Made by a program: the position numbers and the translations under genes. The notes under the pieces were generated by a model. That model was not told where the DNA came from, did not search any database, and saw nothing but the letters and a program-made list of their open reading frames with translations. Source: Ensifer adhaerens (GTDB taxonomy: Bacteria; Pseudomonadota; Alphaproteobacteria; Rhizobiales; Rhizobiaceae). Taken from it: a stretch of DNA of 64,000 bases. Shown one piece after another: positions 9,274 to 18,368 of this stretch (its first letter is position 1; each line of letters begins with the position of its first letter). The stretch lies in assembly GCF_000697965.2 (NCBI RefSeq), contig NZ_CP015882.1, forward strand, positions 124,001 through 188,000, written 5' to 3'.

Positions 9274-10011
9274 TCAGTGCAGGATCTGGCTGAGGAAGAG
9301 CTTGGTGCGCTCGTGCTGCGGATTGTCGAAGAACTCGGCCGGCGAGTTCTGCTCGACGATCTGGCCCTGGTCCATGAAGATCACGCGGTTGGCAACCTGA
9401 CGGGCGAAGCCCATTTCGTGGGTTACGCACAGCATGGTCATGCCTTCTTCGGCGAGCGACACCATGGTGTCGAGCACTTCCTTGACCATTTCCGGGTCGA
9501 GCGCCGAGGTCGGCTCATCGAAGAGCAGGATCTTCGGCTTCATGCACAGCGAGCGGGCGATCGCCACGCGCTGCTGCTGACCACCGGAGAGCTGGCCCGG
9601 ATACTTGTTCGCCTGCTCGGGGATCTTGACGCGCTTCAGGAAGTGCATCGCCAGTTCCTCGGCCTGCTTCTTCGGCATCTTGCGCACCCATATCGGCGCA
9701 AGCGTGCAGTTTTCGAGGATCGTCAGGTGCGGGAAGAGGTTGAAGTGCTGGAACACCATGCCGACTTCGCGGCGCACTTCATCGATCTTCTTCAGGTCGT
9801 TGGTGAGCTCGATGCCGTCGACGACGATCTTGCCCTTCTGGTGCTCTTCGAGCCGATTGATGCAGCGGATCATCGTCGACTTGCCGGAGCCCGACGGGCC
9901 GGCAATGACGATGCGTTCACCCTGCTGAACATCTAGATCGATGTCCTTCAAGACGTGGAAAGCGCCGTACCACTTGTTCATGCCGGCGATCTTGACTGCT
10001 GACTTTGACAT
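9274..10011 (-). CDS. Polar amino-acid ABC transporter ATP-binding protein
   Basis: 245 aa GlnQ/HisP-type ATPase. Walker [11 protein letters not shown], signature [15 protein letters not shown], Walker [13 protein letters not shown] and H-loop VTHEMGFA are intact. ATG at 10011 follows a GGAGGAGAA ribosome site. It is the last gene of a seven-gene operon that begins at 15825. It is also the only ATPase of this type near the second, ATPase-less transporter at 18369-20643, so it could serve both. Confidence 0.96.
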   Translation of the reverse strand: MSKSAVKIAGMNKWYGAFHVLKDIDLDVQQGERIVIAGPSGSGKSTMIRCINRLEEHQKGKIVVDGIELTNDLKKIDEVRREVGMVFQHFNLFPHLTILENCTLAPIWVRKMPKKQAEELAMHFLKRVKIPEQANKYPGQLSGGQQQRVAIARSLCMKPKILLFDEPTSALDPEMVKEVLDTMVSLAEEGMTMLCVTHEMGFARQVANRVIFMDQGQIVEQNSPAEFFDNPQHERTKLFLSQILH

Positions 10012-10096
10012 TTTTTCTCCTCCAGAAGTGTGCATTGGCTGCGCCGCGCGGAAGACGTTCTCCGCTTGCAGTTCTCGTGACTGTCGATCGTGTTGG

Positions 10097-10777
10097 TTAT
10101 CGGCCTGGGATGGCGAACCTTGTTTCGAGCCCCTTGAAGACCCGACCGAAGGCGGCGCCGATCAAGAGATAGATGGCACCCGCGATCAGGAACGTTTCGA
10201 ATGGTGCATAGGTCTTGGCGACGAATACGCGGGCTGCACCGGTCATTTCCATGACCGTGACCGCGCTGGCGAGGGTCGACCCCTTCATGACGAGGATCAG
10301 TTCGTTGCCGATGCTTGGCAACACGGCGCGGTAGATCTGCGGCAGGACGACCTTGATCAACAGGACGTATTTTGCCAACCCGAGGGCTTTCCCGGCTTCC
10401 CACTGCCCTTTGGGCACCTGCCGGATTGCACCGGCCAGGACCTCAGCCGAATAGGCGGCCGAGTTGAGGGCGATCGTCAGGACGGCGCAGTAGACCGGGC
10501 TGCGGAGGATGGGCCAGAGGATGCTTTCACGAACGGCCTCGAGCTGTCCTAGGCCGTAGTAGACAATGAATAGCTGCACGAGAAGCGGGCTGCCACGGAT
10601 GACGAATGTGTAGGCAGACGCCGGAAGCCGCAAGCACCTTGAGGGAGAGGACAGAGCCAGGGCGACCGGCAGCGCGAGCACCTGTCCCACGAGGAAGCTC
10701 GCCAGGGTGATGATCAGTGTCAGAACGAAGCCGTTCTTGATGGTGATGAAAGCGGGAAGAAAGAGATCCAATGACAT
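10097..10777 (-). CDS. Polar amino-acid ABC transporter permease (HisM/GlnP type)
   Basis: 226 aa inner-membrane permease. It carries the family signature [20 protein letters not shown] and the EAA loop [13 protein letters not shown]. Four to five hydrophobic segments are visible. It starts 4 bases after the paired permease and precedes the ATPase by 85 bases. Confidence 0.94.
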   Translation of the reverse strand: MSLDLFLPAFITIKNGFVLTLIITLASFLVGQVLALPVALALSSPSRCLRLPASAYTFVIRGSPLLVQLFIVYYGLGQLEAVRESILWPILRSPVYCAVLTIALNSAAYSAEVLAGAIRQVPKGQWEAGKALGLAKYVLLIKVVLPQIYRAVLPSIGNELILVMKGSTLASAVTVMEMTGAARVFVAKTYAPFETFLIAGAIYLLIGAAFGRVFKGLETRFAIPGR

Positions 10778-10781
10778 GGGA

Positions 10782-11453
10782 CTACCGCAGATGAGTGGTC
10801 AGGCGCTGGTTGTAGGCATTGATGAAGAGCGTCGACACGCCGGTCACCAGCACATACAGCGCCGCAGCCGTAAGGTAGAAGGCGAGGGGCTTGTGGGTTG
10901 CGCCGGCCGCGACGACGGATTTGCGCATCAATTCCTCGAGTCCGACGATCGAGACCAAGGCGCTCTCCTTCAGGATCACGAGCCACTGATTGCCGAGGCC
11001 GGGCAGGGCTCGGACCATCATCTGCGGCAGGACGATGAGCCGGAACGCTCCGGGCCTGCGAAGGCCGAGAGCGAGTGCCGCCTCCCATTGACCTGACGAC
11101 ACCCCGACCAGTGCGCCGCGGACGATCTCCGTCAGATAGGCGGTCGAGACGACAGTCAGCGCTGCGATGCCGGCGGTGAGAGCATCCACTTCGACATAGA
11201 CGCCGAAAAGACCGGTCAATAGAACCGTGCCGCCGTAGAAGATCAGGAAGATGACCAGCAGTTCCGGCAGACCCCGAATGAGGCTGACGTAACCGGCGAT
11301 GACCTTGCGAACCGGGGCGGATCCGTAGACCGCGGCCGGTGCAAGCACGACCGCGAAGATCAGTCCAAGGACAAAGCTTCCCACGGCGACGGAGATCGTG
11401 ACGAGGAAGCCCTGCAGGAGCTGGGGAAAATACTGGACAACCGCTTCGATCAT
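10782..11453 (-). CDS. Polar amino-acid ABC transporter permease
   Basis: 223 aa partner permease. The signature SLIRGLPELLVIFLIFYGG and the EAA loop GQWEAALALGLRRPG are present, with about five membrane segments. ATG at 11453 overlaps the upstream peptidase stop by 4 bases (ATGA), indicating translational coupling and supporting this start over an in-frame M further upstream. Confidence 0.94.
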   Translation of the reverse strand: MIEAVVQYFPQLLQGFLVTISVAVGSFVLGLIFAVVLAPAAVYGSAPVRKVIAGYVSLIRGLPELLVIFLIFYGGTVLLTGLFGVYVEVDALTAGIAALTVVSTAYLTEIVRGALVGVSSGQWEAALALGLRRPGAFRLIVLPQMMVRALPGLGNQWLVILKESALVSIVGLEELMRKSVVAAGATHKPLAFYLTAAALYVLVTGVSTLFINAYNQRLTTHLR

Positions 11454-12832
11454 GACCCGGTCTCGCGTTGCTGGTAACCAACGTCTGCCACCGATCCGCA
11501 CTGGCTGGCGAGCGCGGAGAAGAAGTCTGCGGAGAAGCCGATCATCTGGTGGAACTGGTCGATGAGGATGTTCTCATCGGGAGAGTGCAACATTGCGCCA
11601 TGGTGCGTGATGCCCGCACCGAAAAGCGTGGCGCCGAGCTGATGCACGAAGGGGTGCGCAAGCCCCGAGGCTGCCGAACTCGGCTGAAGGATGGCAGGCT
11701 GGCCGAACCACTTTTCCAGCAACTTCGCCCCGAGCTTGACGGCCCAATGCGACGGATCGCTGCGAACACCCAAGACCTCGGCGTCGTGAACGATCAGCTC
11801 GATATCGTCAAAGCCGTTGTCGTCCAGGTGCAGGCGTACCAGGTCAGCGACGGCTTTGGGGTTCTGTCCAGGGACGAGACGAAAATCGAGCTTGGCGGTC
11901 GCGGTCGCCGGCAGAACCGTCTTCGTGCCAGCTCCCTCGTATCCGCCATGGATACCGTTGACGTTCAGGCAGGGTTCGAAGTTGAGGTGCTCGTAGAAGT
12001 TGGATGGCGTCACGGCGCCAAGAAGCTTTTGCCCCCCGGTTGCCGCCATTAAATCTTCCAGCGCAAACGGGGGCGAAGCGGCAAGTTCTCTCGTCGCTCG
12101 ATCGGGCTCGATGCCTTCGTAGAAGCCTTTGATCAGGACACGGCCGGCTGCATCGCGCATGGAAGCGACAGCAGAGGCCAGCCGCCATAGGGGATTATCG
12201 AATATGGCGCCGAGACTGGAATGCAGATCAGCGCGTGCGGTGCGAACGCTCAGCTCGATCGCCAACACGCCCTTGAAGCCCATGAGGACCACCGGTCGGC
12301 CGCGTATATCGACCTCCCCGAATTCCCACCAGCAGAGGTCAGCTTGAAGGCCTGCATAACGTTTCTCAAGGAAGCGTACGAGCGAAGGACTTCCGATTTC
12401 CTCTTCGCCCTCGACGATCCAGATCAGGCGGAAGGGTAAGGGGCCGGGGTGTCGTTCCCGGAATAGGCGCCATCCGGCAATGCGGCTGACGAATTCGCCC
12501 TTGTCGTCTGCCGCACCGCGGCCGAAGAGCGCGCCGTGGCGCTCCGTCAGGCTGAAGGGCGGTGCCGTCCAAAGATTGATAGGCTCTTCAGGCTGAACGT
12601 CGTAGTGGTTGTAGATCACCAGTGTGAAGGGGCCCTCACCGATTTCTCCGGTTACGAACGGACCGACGTCCCCTGGCTCGATTGCAGTTTGGAAGCCGGC
12701 GTCGGCGAGAAGAGCGGCAACCTTATCGGCGCACGCATCGAGGCCTTCAACTCGGGCGCTGACGGAAGGGATCGCGACGAGGTCCGTCAGGTCTCGCTTC
12801 GCTTCGATCTTGATATGGTCTGGGAGTGTCAT
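11450..12832 (-). CDS. M20-family metallopeptidase/amidohydrolase
   Basis: 460 aa M20/M25/M40-type zinc hydrolase (dipeptidase, carboxypeptidase or N-acyl amino-acid hydrolase). Metal-site stretches are visible: VIYNHYDVQPEE (His/Asp), LFGRGAADDKGEF (bridging Asp), WIVEGEEEIGS (catalytic Glu pair) and a C-terminal ITHHGAMLHSPDE. The dimerisation lid lies in between. No signal peptide, so it acts in the cytoplasm. It sits inside the transport operon between binding protein and permeases, suggesting the imported compound is a conjugated or peptide-linked amino acid that this enzyme cleaves (inference). Confidence 0.92.
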   Translation of the reverse strand: MTLPDHIKIEAKRDLTDLVAIPSVSARVEGLDACADKVAALLADAGFQTAIEPGDVGPFVTGEIGEGPFTLVIYNHYDVQPEEPINLWTAPPFSLTERHGALFGRGAADDKGEFVSRIAGWRLFRERHPGPLPFRLIWIVEGEEEIGSPSLVRFLEKRYAGLQADLCWWEFGEVDIRGRPVVLMGFKGVLAIELSVRTARADLHSSLGAIFDNPLWRLASAVASMRDAAGRVLIKGFYEGIEPDRATRELAASPPFALEDLMAATGGQKLLGAVTPSNFYEHLNFEPCLNVNGIHGGYEGAGTKTVLPATATAKLDFRLVPGQNPKAVADLVRLHLDDNGFDDIELIVHDAEVLGVRSDPSHWAVKLGAKLLEKWFGQPAILQPSSAASGLAHPFVHQLGATLFGAGITHHGAMLHSPDENILIDQFHQMIGFSADFFSALASQCGSVADVGYQQRETGS

Positions 12833-12893
12833 CGTCCAATTCCTCTCGCGAGGAGGCGGGCTTGCTCGCCCCCTCGCGTGGTTCATGTGTTCG

Positions 12894-13673
12894 TCATTTC
12901 TTGGAAATGTCGTAGCCGAACCACTTTTCGGAGATTGTCTTGATCGTGCCGTCGGCGAGCATCGCTGACACGGCCTCGTCAACCTTGGCGGCGAGTTCCG
13001 TGTTGCCTTTGGCGATGGCGACGCCCTGTCCCTTGCCGAATTCGGGGAAGTCCGCGCTGGTCAGGAGCGGGCCGGCATAGACCAGCTTGTCAGCGCCACG
13101 ATCCTTCACAAGCGGCTCCAGTGCGGATCGCTCCATCAGGCCGGCATCGATGCGTCCGGCGACAACGTCGTCGGCAATCTGGTCCGGGCGGTCATAGACG
13201 CGCACGTCCGCATCCGGGAAATGGGCGCGAACCACCTGCTCATGGGTTGTGCCGGTCTGCACGCCGATCGCGACCTTCGCAAGCTTGTCCTGCAGATCCT
13301 TGGCGGACTTCGCCTCGGCAACCAGGCTGCCCGCGGCAACGACCATCGCGTTTGGGGCGTCCGCGTAGGCGACGGAAAAGTCGACCTTCTGCGCCCGTTC
13401 CTCGTTGATTGAAACGCCCGAGATCACCAGGTTGAACTTACCGACCTGCAGGCCGGGCAGCAGACCGTCATAGGCCTGGTTCTGCCATGTACAATTCGCC
13501 TCGATGCGCTTGCAGATTTCGTTACCGACGTCGCGGTCGAAACCGACGACCTCGCCGGCGGCATCGACGGACTCCCACGGCGGATAATCTGCGCTCGTGC
13601 CGACCCGCAGATCTTGCGCACTGGCGACACTCGCTGCCAGCGAAATCGTCATCACGGCAAGCAATTTCTTCAT
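12894..13673 (-). CDS. Periplasmic amino-acid-binding protein of ABC importer
   Basis: 259 aa, family 3 extracellular solute-binding protein. Signal peptide MKKLLAVMTISLAASVASAQ, then mature LRVGTSADYPPWESVDAAG, the usual start of lobe 1. Conserved features include DVGNEICKRIEANC, a ligand-contact stretch near ISGVSINEERAQKVDFS, and the hinge before GVQTGTTHE. ATG at 13673 is chosen because it begins the signal peptide. Ligand not determinable, but likely an amino acid or derivative. Confidence 0.94.
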   Translation of the reverse strand: MKKLLAVMTISLAASVASAQDLRVGTSADYPPWESVDAAGEVVGFDRDVGNEICKRIEANCTWQNQAYDGLLPGLQVGKFNLVISGVSINEERAQKVDFSVAYADAPNAMVVAAGSLVAEAKSAKDLQDKLAKVAIGVQTGTTHEQVVRAHFPDADVRVYDRPDQIADDVVAGRIDAGLMERSALEPLVKDRGADKLVYAGPLLTSADFPEFGKGQGVAIAKGNTELAAKVDEAVSAMLADGTIKTISEKWFGYDISKK

Positions 13674-13719
13674 GTTCACTCCCCTTTCGTTATGAGACAT
13701 TGCATCTCCACCGCCCTGA

Positions 13720-14853
13720 TCACGCGGCCGCGGTTTGATAGCCCTTAAGAAATTCGGACATGCGCTTCAGGCCTTCCTGAAGGGTGGTGCCGTTGTTGGT
13801 GAAGCCGATCCGGACGTACCCTTCCATGTCCATCGCGCTGCCAGGCGTCAGCATGACGCCGGTACGTTCCAGAAGCCGGATGCAGAACTCTTCCGAGGAA
13901 ATGGGCAGATCGTACTTGAGGAGTGCCGTGGTGCCGGATTTCGGTTTGATCCACGAGATCAACGGCTCGTTCTCGACCCAGTCGGAAAGCAAGGCGAGGT
14001 TGGTGCGCGTGATCGCCTGGCTGCGCGCAAGAATCTTGTCGCGGTTCTCCAGTGCAATGGCTGCGAAATGATCGTCCAGCATGCCGACGCTGATCGTGTT
14101 GTAGTCGCGATGGACGGAGACAGCATGGATCAATTCTACAGGAGCGACGATCCATCCAAGGCGCAGGCCGGCAAGCGCGAAAGTCTTGGACATGCTCGCG
14201 GTGCTGATGCCTTTCTCATAGAGGTCGGCGATCGACGCCGTCATTCCGTCGCCTTCCTGGTCCGTACCGCGATAGACCTCGTCACACAGGATCCACGCGC
14301 CGCAGGCGCGGGCAATCTCGACGACTTTCTCCAGATAGGCGCGATCCATCAGCGAGCCCGTCGGATTGTTCGGATTGTTGATGGCGATGAGTTTCGTGCC
14401 CGGTGTTGCAAGGCGCTTCAGCTCTTCCAGGTCTGGCAGGAAGCCAGTCTTTTCCGTGAGCTTGAGGATCTGTACGTCGGCGCCGTAGCTTTCCGGGATG
14501 GAATAGTGCTGCTGGTAGGTCGGCAGGACCGAGATCACACGGTCACCCGCTTCGACCAGTGTTGCGTGCACCAGGGCATTCGCACCGATGGCGCCGTGCG
14601 TGACCACGACATTTTCTGCACTTTGCTTTTCGTAGAGGCCGGCAACCAGCCTGCGGAGGCGTTCGCTGCCTTCGATGGCGCCGTAGGTTAGCTTCATGGG
14701 CAGAAGCTCGGAGAGGATCGTGTCGGTCTTGCCGGCCATCTCCAAAAGTTCAGCGACTGTCAGCGACTCGACGCAGGTCTCGGCGATGTTCCAGTCGCAC
14801 CTGGTTTCATAGCGGTTCATCCAGATCTCGACGCCGAAATTACGAATCTTCAT
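13720..14853 (-). CDS. PLP-dependent aminotransferase, class I/II
   Basis: 377 aa fold-type I aminotransferase. The pyridine-contact motif LCDEVYRGTDQ and the Schiff-base lysine in STASMSKTFALAGLRLGW are intact, and NNPNNPTGSLMD provides the substrate/PLP Asn. It lies between the OCD-family gene and the binding protein on the same strand, so it probably acts on the imported amino acid or its hydrolysis product. Together with the OCD-family enzyme it could run a deamination/ketimine reduction sequence; that is inference. Confidence 0.92.
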   Translation of the reverse strand: MKIRNFGVEIWMNRYETRCDWNIAETCVESLTVAELLEMAGKTDTILSELLPMKLTYGAIEGSERLRRLVAGLYEKQSAENVVVTHGAIGANALVHATLVEAGDRVISVLPTYQQHYSIPESYGADVQILKLTEKTGFLPDLEELKRLATPGTKLIAINNPNNPTGSLMDRAYLEKVVEIARACGAWILCDEVYRGTDQEGDGMTASIADLYEKGISTASMSKTFALAGLRLGWIVAPVELIHAVSVHRDYNTISVGMLDDHFAAIALENRDKILARSQAITRTNLALLSDWVENEPLISWIKPKSGTTALLKYDLPISSEEFCIRLLERTGVMLTPGSAMDMEGYVRIGFTNNGTTLQEGLKRMSEFLKGYQTAAA

Positions 14854-14883
14854 TGCCTATCTCCTGTGCTGTCTTGGAATTGG

Positions 14884-15825
14884 TTAGCTGCGTGCTGCGG
14901 AAAGCAGGGCGCTGGCGGTTGCTATGTCTTCGAGCCCGAGCCCGATCGAACGGAAGAAAGCTGGACGGCCAGTGTCCCGGGCAGTCGCTCGGCCCGACAA
15001 TAGTTCGGGCAGGTCGCCAACAAGGCGATCTGTGCTCCACTGGCCACGTTCCGCGGCAAGTTTCATTTCGCCGGCCGCAGCCGGCGTGGTGGCCCGATAG
15101 TCGCAATAGACATCGAACCGATTGAGCGTGTCGGGGGCGATCTCGTGGGCGTTGGCGACATTGGTGCTGATGGATGTGACGAGTACGCCCGCGCCGAACC
15201 TCGACGCGTCGATGACCGGTGTGCCGGACGAGGTGCATAGCATGACCACGTCGGCGCCGGCCGCGGCCGTATCGGTATAGGTGGATGTCGTCACCGGGCA
15301 GCCAGATTCGAGCTGCACCGGAAGACCGTGCCGGTTGGCAATATCCGGAGAGCACAGACGAATTTCCTGCCACGGACGGATCGATGCGGCATGCCGAAGA
15401 TGCGCGAGGCCGATTTCGCCTGTGCCGATGATCGTCAGGATCTTTGCCTCCCTCGAGGCGAGCAGATCGGCGGCAATCGCGGTGGTCGCGGCCGTTCGTT
15501 CGGTCGTCAGGCGTTTGGAATCACACAGGAGCAGCGGCTTCCCGGTCTCCATCGACATCAGAAGCGTCCAGGCGGTAACGGTCGCCCCATTCGTGCCGGG
15601 GATATAGGGCGACAGCTTCGTGCCAAAGACACCATCGCTTCCAAGAACGCCTGGATAGGTGATGAAGTCTCCGCCGCCGGCCGGGAACAGGCTCAACGTC
15701 TGTGGCGGCTGCACAGCCCGTCCATCGGCAAGCGCGATGAACATACGCTCCAGGGCTGCGCGAACATCTGTCCGGGGCAACAATCGAGTGATATCTTCGT
15801 CGTTGAGTACGACCAATTTCTGCAT
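14884..15825 (-). CDS. OCD/mu-crystallin-family dehydrogenase
   Basis: 313 aa, shorter than true ornithine cyclodeaminase and only distantly similar to ocd at 6437. The nucleotide-binding motif is visible (ILTIIGTGEIGLAHLRHA), with VVMLCTSSGTPVIDAS later. The family includes alanine dehydrogenase, ketimine and pyrroline-2-carboxylate reductases and lysine/ornithine cyclodeaminases, and the substrate cannot be chosen from sequence. First gene of the seven-gene operon, divergent from the XRE regulator 124 bases away. ATG at 15825 begins MQKLVVLNDEDI, the family's usual N-terminus. Confidence 0.88.
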   Translation of the reverse strand: MQKLVVLNDEDITRLLPRTDVRAALERMFIALADGRAVQPPQTLSLFPAGGGDFITYPGVLGSDGVFGTKLSPYIPGTNGATVTAWTLLMSMETGKPLLLCDSKRLTTERTAATTAIAADLLASREAKILTIIGTGEIGLAHLRHAASIRPWQEIRLCSPDIANRHGLPVQLESGCPVTTSTYTDTAAAGADVVMLCTSSGTPVIDASRFGAGVLVTSISTNVANAHEIAPDTLNRFDVYCDYRATTPAAAGEMKLAAERGQWSTDRLVGDLPELLSGRATARDTGRPAFFRSIGLGLEDIATASALLSAARS

Positions 15826-15949
15826 TGTGACGATCCCAAAAAGGCGTGCGAAGTCACGCTGCATGGACGCCAAAGCCTTGGCGCCCCATGCAGGGCAAGA
15901 CGCACAGAAATGTGTTGAGCTGTGAAAGCCGGTAGTCTAGAAGGACCAT

Positions 15950-16519
15950 ATGAGCAATATATTGCACAGTCAAGACCGGGCCGATGTGTTGGCCCACGTT
16001 TCCGGAAACCTCCGCCGTTTAAGGCTCGCCTCGGGCCTGAGCCAAACGGCGCTGGCAGATGCATCCGGTATCAGCCGGCGGATGATCGCGGCGGTCGAGA
16101 GCGGCGACGCGAACATCAGCCTTTCCAGCCTCGATAAATTGGCGACCGCGATGGGCGTAGACTTCGTCGAGTTGGTGCGCGATCCATCGAGGGAGACGCG
16201 CGCCGAGATCAACGAGGTCACCTGGCGCGGAAGTCAACCGGCGAGCGCCGCGATGCTGCTTTGTTCGGCGCCCGCCTCGCGGGAAACACAGATGTGGCTG
16301 TGGACCCTCGGCCCGGGCGACAGCTACGTGGCCGAGCCAGACCCCGAAGGATGGCACGAGATGCTTTTCGTTGTCGAAGGAGCGCTGCGTTTGATCCAAT
16401 CGGGCGAGGCGCAGGACTATGCCACGGGCGAGTTTGTCACTTACAGCACGGCCCAGCATTATTCGTACTGCAACGTCGGAAAGAAGACCGTCCGCTTCAT
16501 TCGCAACGTCGTCTCGTAG
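15950..16519 (+). CDS. XRE-type regulator with C-terminal cupin domain
   Basis: 189 aa. N-terminal helix-turn-helix (residues 14-70; LASGLSQTALADASGISRR, MIAAVESGDANISL), then a C-terminal cupin fold (residues 105-185; SYVAEPDPEGWHEMLFVVEG, FVTYSTAQHYSYCNVG). Such proteins are usually ligand-responsive repressors. Its position divergent from the OCD/aminotransferase/importer operon suggests it controls that operon. The ribosome site is AGAAGGA before ATG. Confidence 0.9.
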   Translation: MSNILHSQDRADVLAHVSGNLRRLRLASGLSQTALADASGISRRMIAAVESGDANISLSSLDKLATAMGVDFVELVRDPSRETRAEINEVTWRGSQPASAAMLLCSAPASRETQMWLWTLGPGDSYVAEPDPEGWHEMLFVVEGALRLIQSGEAQDYATGEFVTYSTAQHYSYCNVGKKTVRFIRNVVS

Positions 16520-16575
16520 ATCGAAATACCGCCCGGCAGGGAGATAGTGCGCGGCTCCGCACAGGGATTTCTCGG

Positions 16576-18084
16576 ATGGCTTCAGCGAAACAGTTCAACT
16601 ATCCCGTTTGGACCATGGTCGTTCGAGAAAAGTCCGGTGGGCCGACGTTGCAGGAGCAGCTCTTCATCCAGTTGCGCCGGCTGATCGTCAACGGACAGCT
16701 TGCGCGCGGCGCCCGATTGCCGGCCAGCCGGTCGATAGCGACCGATCTCGCGATATCGAGAAACACGGTCAACATGGCCTATGATCGCTTGGCGGCCGAG
16801 GGCTATATCAAGCGTCGCCCGAGTTCCGGCTTCTACGTGGAAGAGAGCCTTCCAGAAGACTCGGTGCGGCCTGGAGGAGAAAGAAGCCTGCCGCCTTCGA
16901 GTTTACCGGTTGCGCTGTCTGCACGGGGGAGAGAGGCATCGGTACGGCATTGGAGTTGGTCGCGCCAGGACAAGTTCGATCTCAGTCCTGGCATGCCGGC
17001 GCTGGATATCTTCCCCTACAAGCAGTTCGGCAAGATCGCCGCCAACTATTGGCGACGCTTCACGGTTTCTGACCTCGGGTATGGCGAAGGCGGCGGCCTG
17101 GCGGCGCTTCGCCAACAACTCGCCATCTATCTTAGCGAGGCGCGCGGTATCCGATGCGAGGCTGACCAAATTATCGTCGTGGGAAGCACGCTTCAGGCTG
17201 CCAATCTCGTCGCGCATGTTCTTCTCGACGCCGGTGACGTTGTCGGCGTCGAGGACCCGGCCTACGCGACGCTCTTGTCCACTCTGCATTCGGCTGGGCT
17301 TCGGCTCTCACCCGTGCCCGTTTCTCGTGACGGACTGAACGCTGACGACATCGCGCATCGTGCCGCGGATGCCCGGATGATCCTGGTTTCGCCGGTCGGC
17401 CAGTTTCCCGCGGGTGCAACCATGTCGGAAGCTGCGATTGAACGGCTTCTCGCCTGGGCCAATACGTCGCAGCGCTGGATATTCGAGGACGACTTCAACA
17501 GCGAGATCAGATGGCGCGGTACGCCGCTCGTGCCGCTCGCCGCGCGCAAGGGTGGCGAGCGGGTCATCCATGTCAGCTCCTTCAATCGTGTGCTCGCCCC
17601 TGGGCTGCGGCTTGCTTATCTCGTCGTGCCGCGCGAGCTGATCACCTCGTTCACGGCAGTGCAAGACAGCCTTTCCTGCTATGCGCCGCTGACGCACCAG
17701 CATACGGTCGCCGACTTCATGGCGAGCGGAGAACTCGCATCTCATATCCGGCGCACGCGCGCCCTCTACAGGGATCGTGCCACCGCGATGATCGCGTCCC
17801 TGAAAGAAAAGCTGGGCGACGTGTTCGATGTGCCGGAACTGGACGCTGGTCTCCATTTGACGCTTACGGCGCGCGAACCCTTCGACGACGTCGAGCTTTC
17901 ACGGCTCTTGCGCGGAGCATGGATCGACACCCCACCGCTCTCTTCCTATTGCATTGAGCGGAAGGATCTTTTTGGTCTCGTAGCGGGATTTGGAAATCTC
18001 TCCACCGAGCGGCTGGCCGGGCCGGTTCAGCGGATGGAGCTTGTCACGAGGCGGTTTCTGGAGAAAGCCGGCAAATCTTCCTGA
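16576..18084 (+). CDS. MocR/PdxR-type GntR regulator with degenerate PLP site
   Basis: 502 aa. N-terminal GntR winged helix-turn-helix (residues 20-95; ARLPASRSIATDLAISRNT, YDRLAAEGYIKRRPSSG) fused to a class I aminotransferase-like domain. The usual Schiff-base lysine in the SFSK motif is replaced: the sequence reads VSSFNRVLAPGLRLAY, giving Arg338. The DDYDSE motif reads DDFNSE (Phe307, Asn308). It may therefore not bind PLP covalently. MocR proteins commonly regulate amine, amino-acid or ectoine-type catabolism. It lies 56 bases after the XRE gene and just before the second importer. Confidence 0.9.
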   Translation: MASAKQFNYPVWTMVVREKSGGPTLQEQLFIQLRRLIVNGQLARGARLPASRSIATDLAISRNTVNMAYDRLAAEGYIKRRPSSGFYVEESLPEDSVRPGGERSLPPSSLPVALSARGREASVRHWSWSRQDKFDLSPGMPALDIFPYKQFGKIAANYWRRFTVSDLGYGEGGGLAALRQQLAIYLSEARGIRCEADQIIVVGSTLQAANLVAHVLLDAGDVVGVEDPAYATLLSTLHSAGLRLSPVPVSRDGLNADDIAHRAADARMILVSPVGQFPAGATMSEAAIERLLAWANTSQRWIFEDDFNSEIRWRGTPLVPLAARKGGERVIHVSSFNRVLAPGLRLAYLVVPRELITSFTAVQDSLSCYAPLTHQHTVADFMASGELASHIRRTRALYRDRATAMIASLKEKLGDVFDVPELDAGLHLTLTAREPFDDVELSRLLRGAWIDTPPLSSYCIERKDLFGLVAGFGNLSTERLAGPVQRMELVTRRFLEKAGKSS

Positions 18085-18094
18085 AGCTCAGTCT

Positions 18095-18122
18095 GGTACC
18101 ATCAGTTCATGGGAATTGGTAC
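18095..18122 (+). promoter_or_regulatory. Putative MocR operator: direct GGTAC repeats
   Basis: GGTACC at 18095-18100 and GGTAC at 18118-18122 form direct repeats 23 bases apart, in the 284-base region between the mocR-like gene and the second binding-protein gene. MocR regulators typically bind spaced repeats in the promoter they control. No other gene is seen in this gap. Assignment is inference. Confidence 0.35.
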
Positions 18123-18368
18123 TTTAGCTCGCTCTGCTTCCGCGCCATCCTTTGTTCCAGAAGACAGGTTCTGGAGGGAGGCCAGAATGCAAGTCGGATC
18201 CAAAGACATCACCAGATAGTCGCGCTCACCAGCATCGCCGGAGCAGGTACGTGCTGCTGGCTTTGAACACAGGTCGCCGCCAGCGACACCTCATATGCAG
18301 CCGCCCGCCTAAAGCAGCTGCCCTGTTCCCATGCCGAAAAACCGCAGCCTTTTGACAAGGAAGGTCCC

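Noticed and set aside
9020..9430. Minus-strand frame next to the lrp gene
   Set aside because: Overlaps the 3' part of the ATPase gene antisense in frame and has no family; the upstream part is unsupported.
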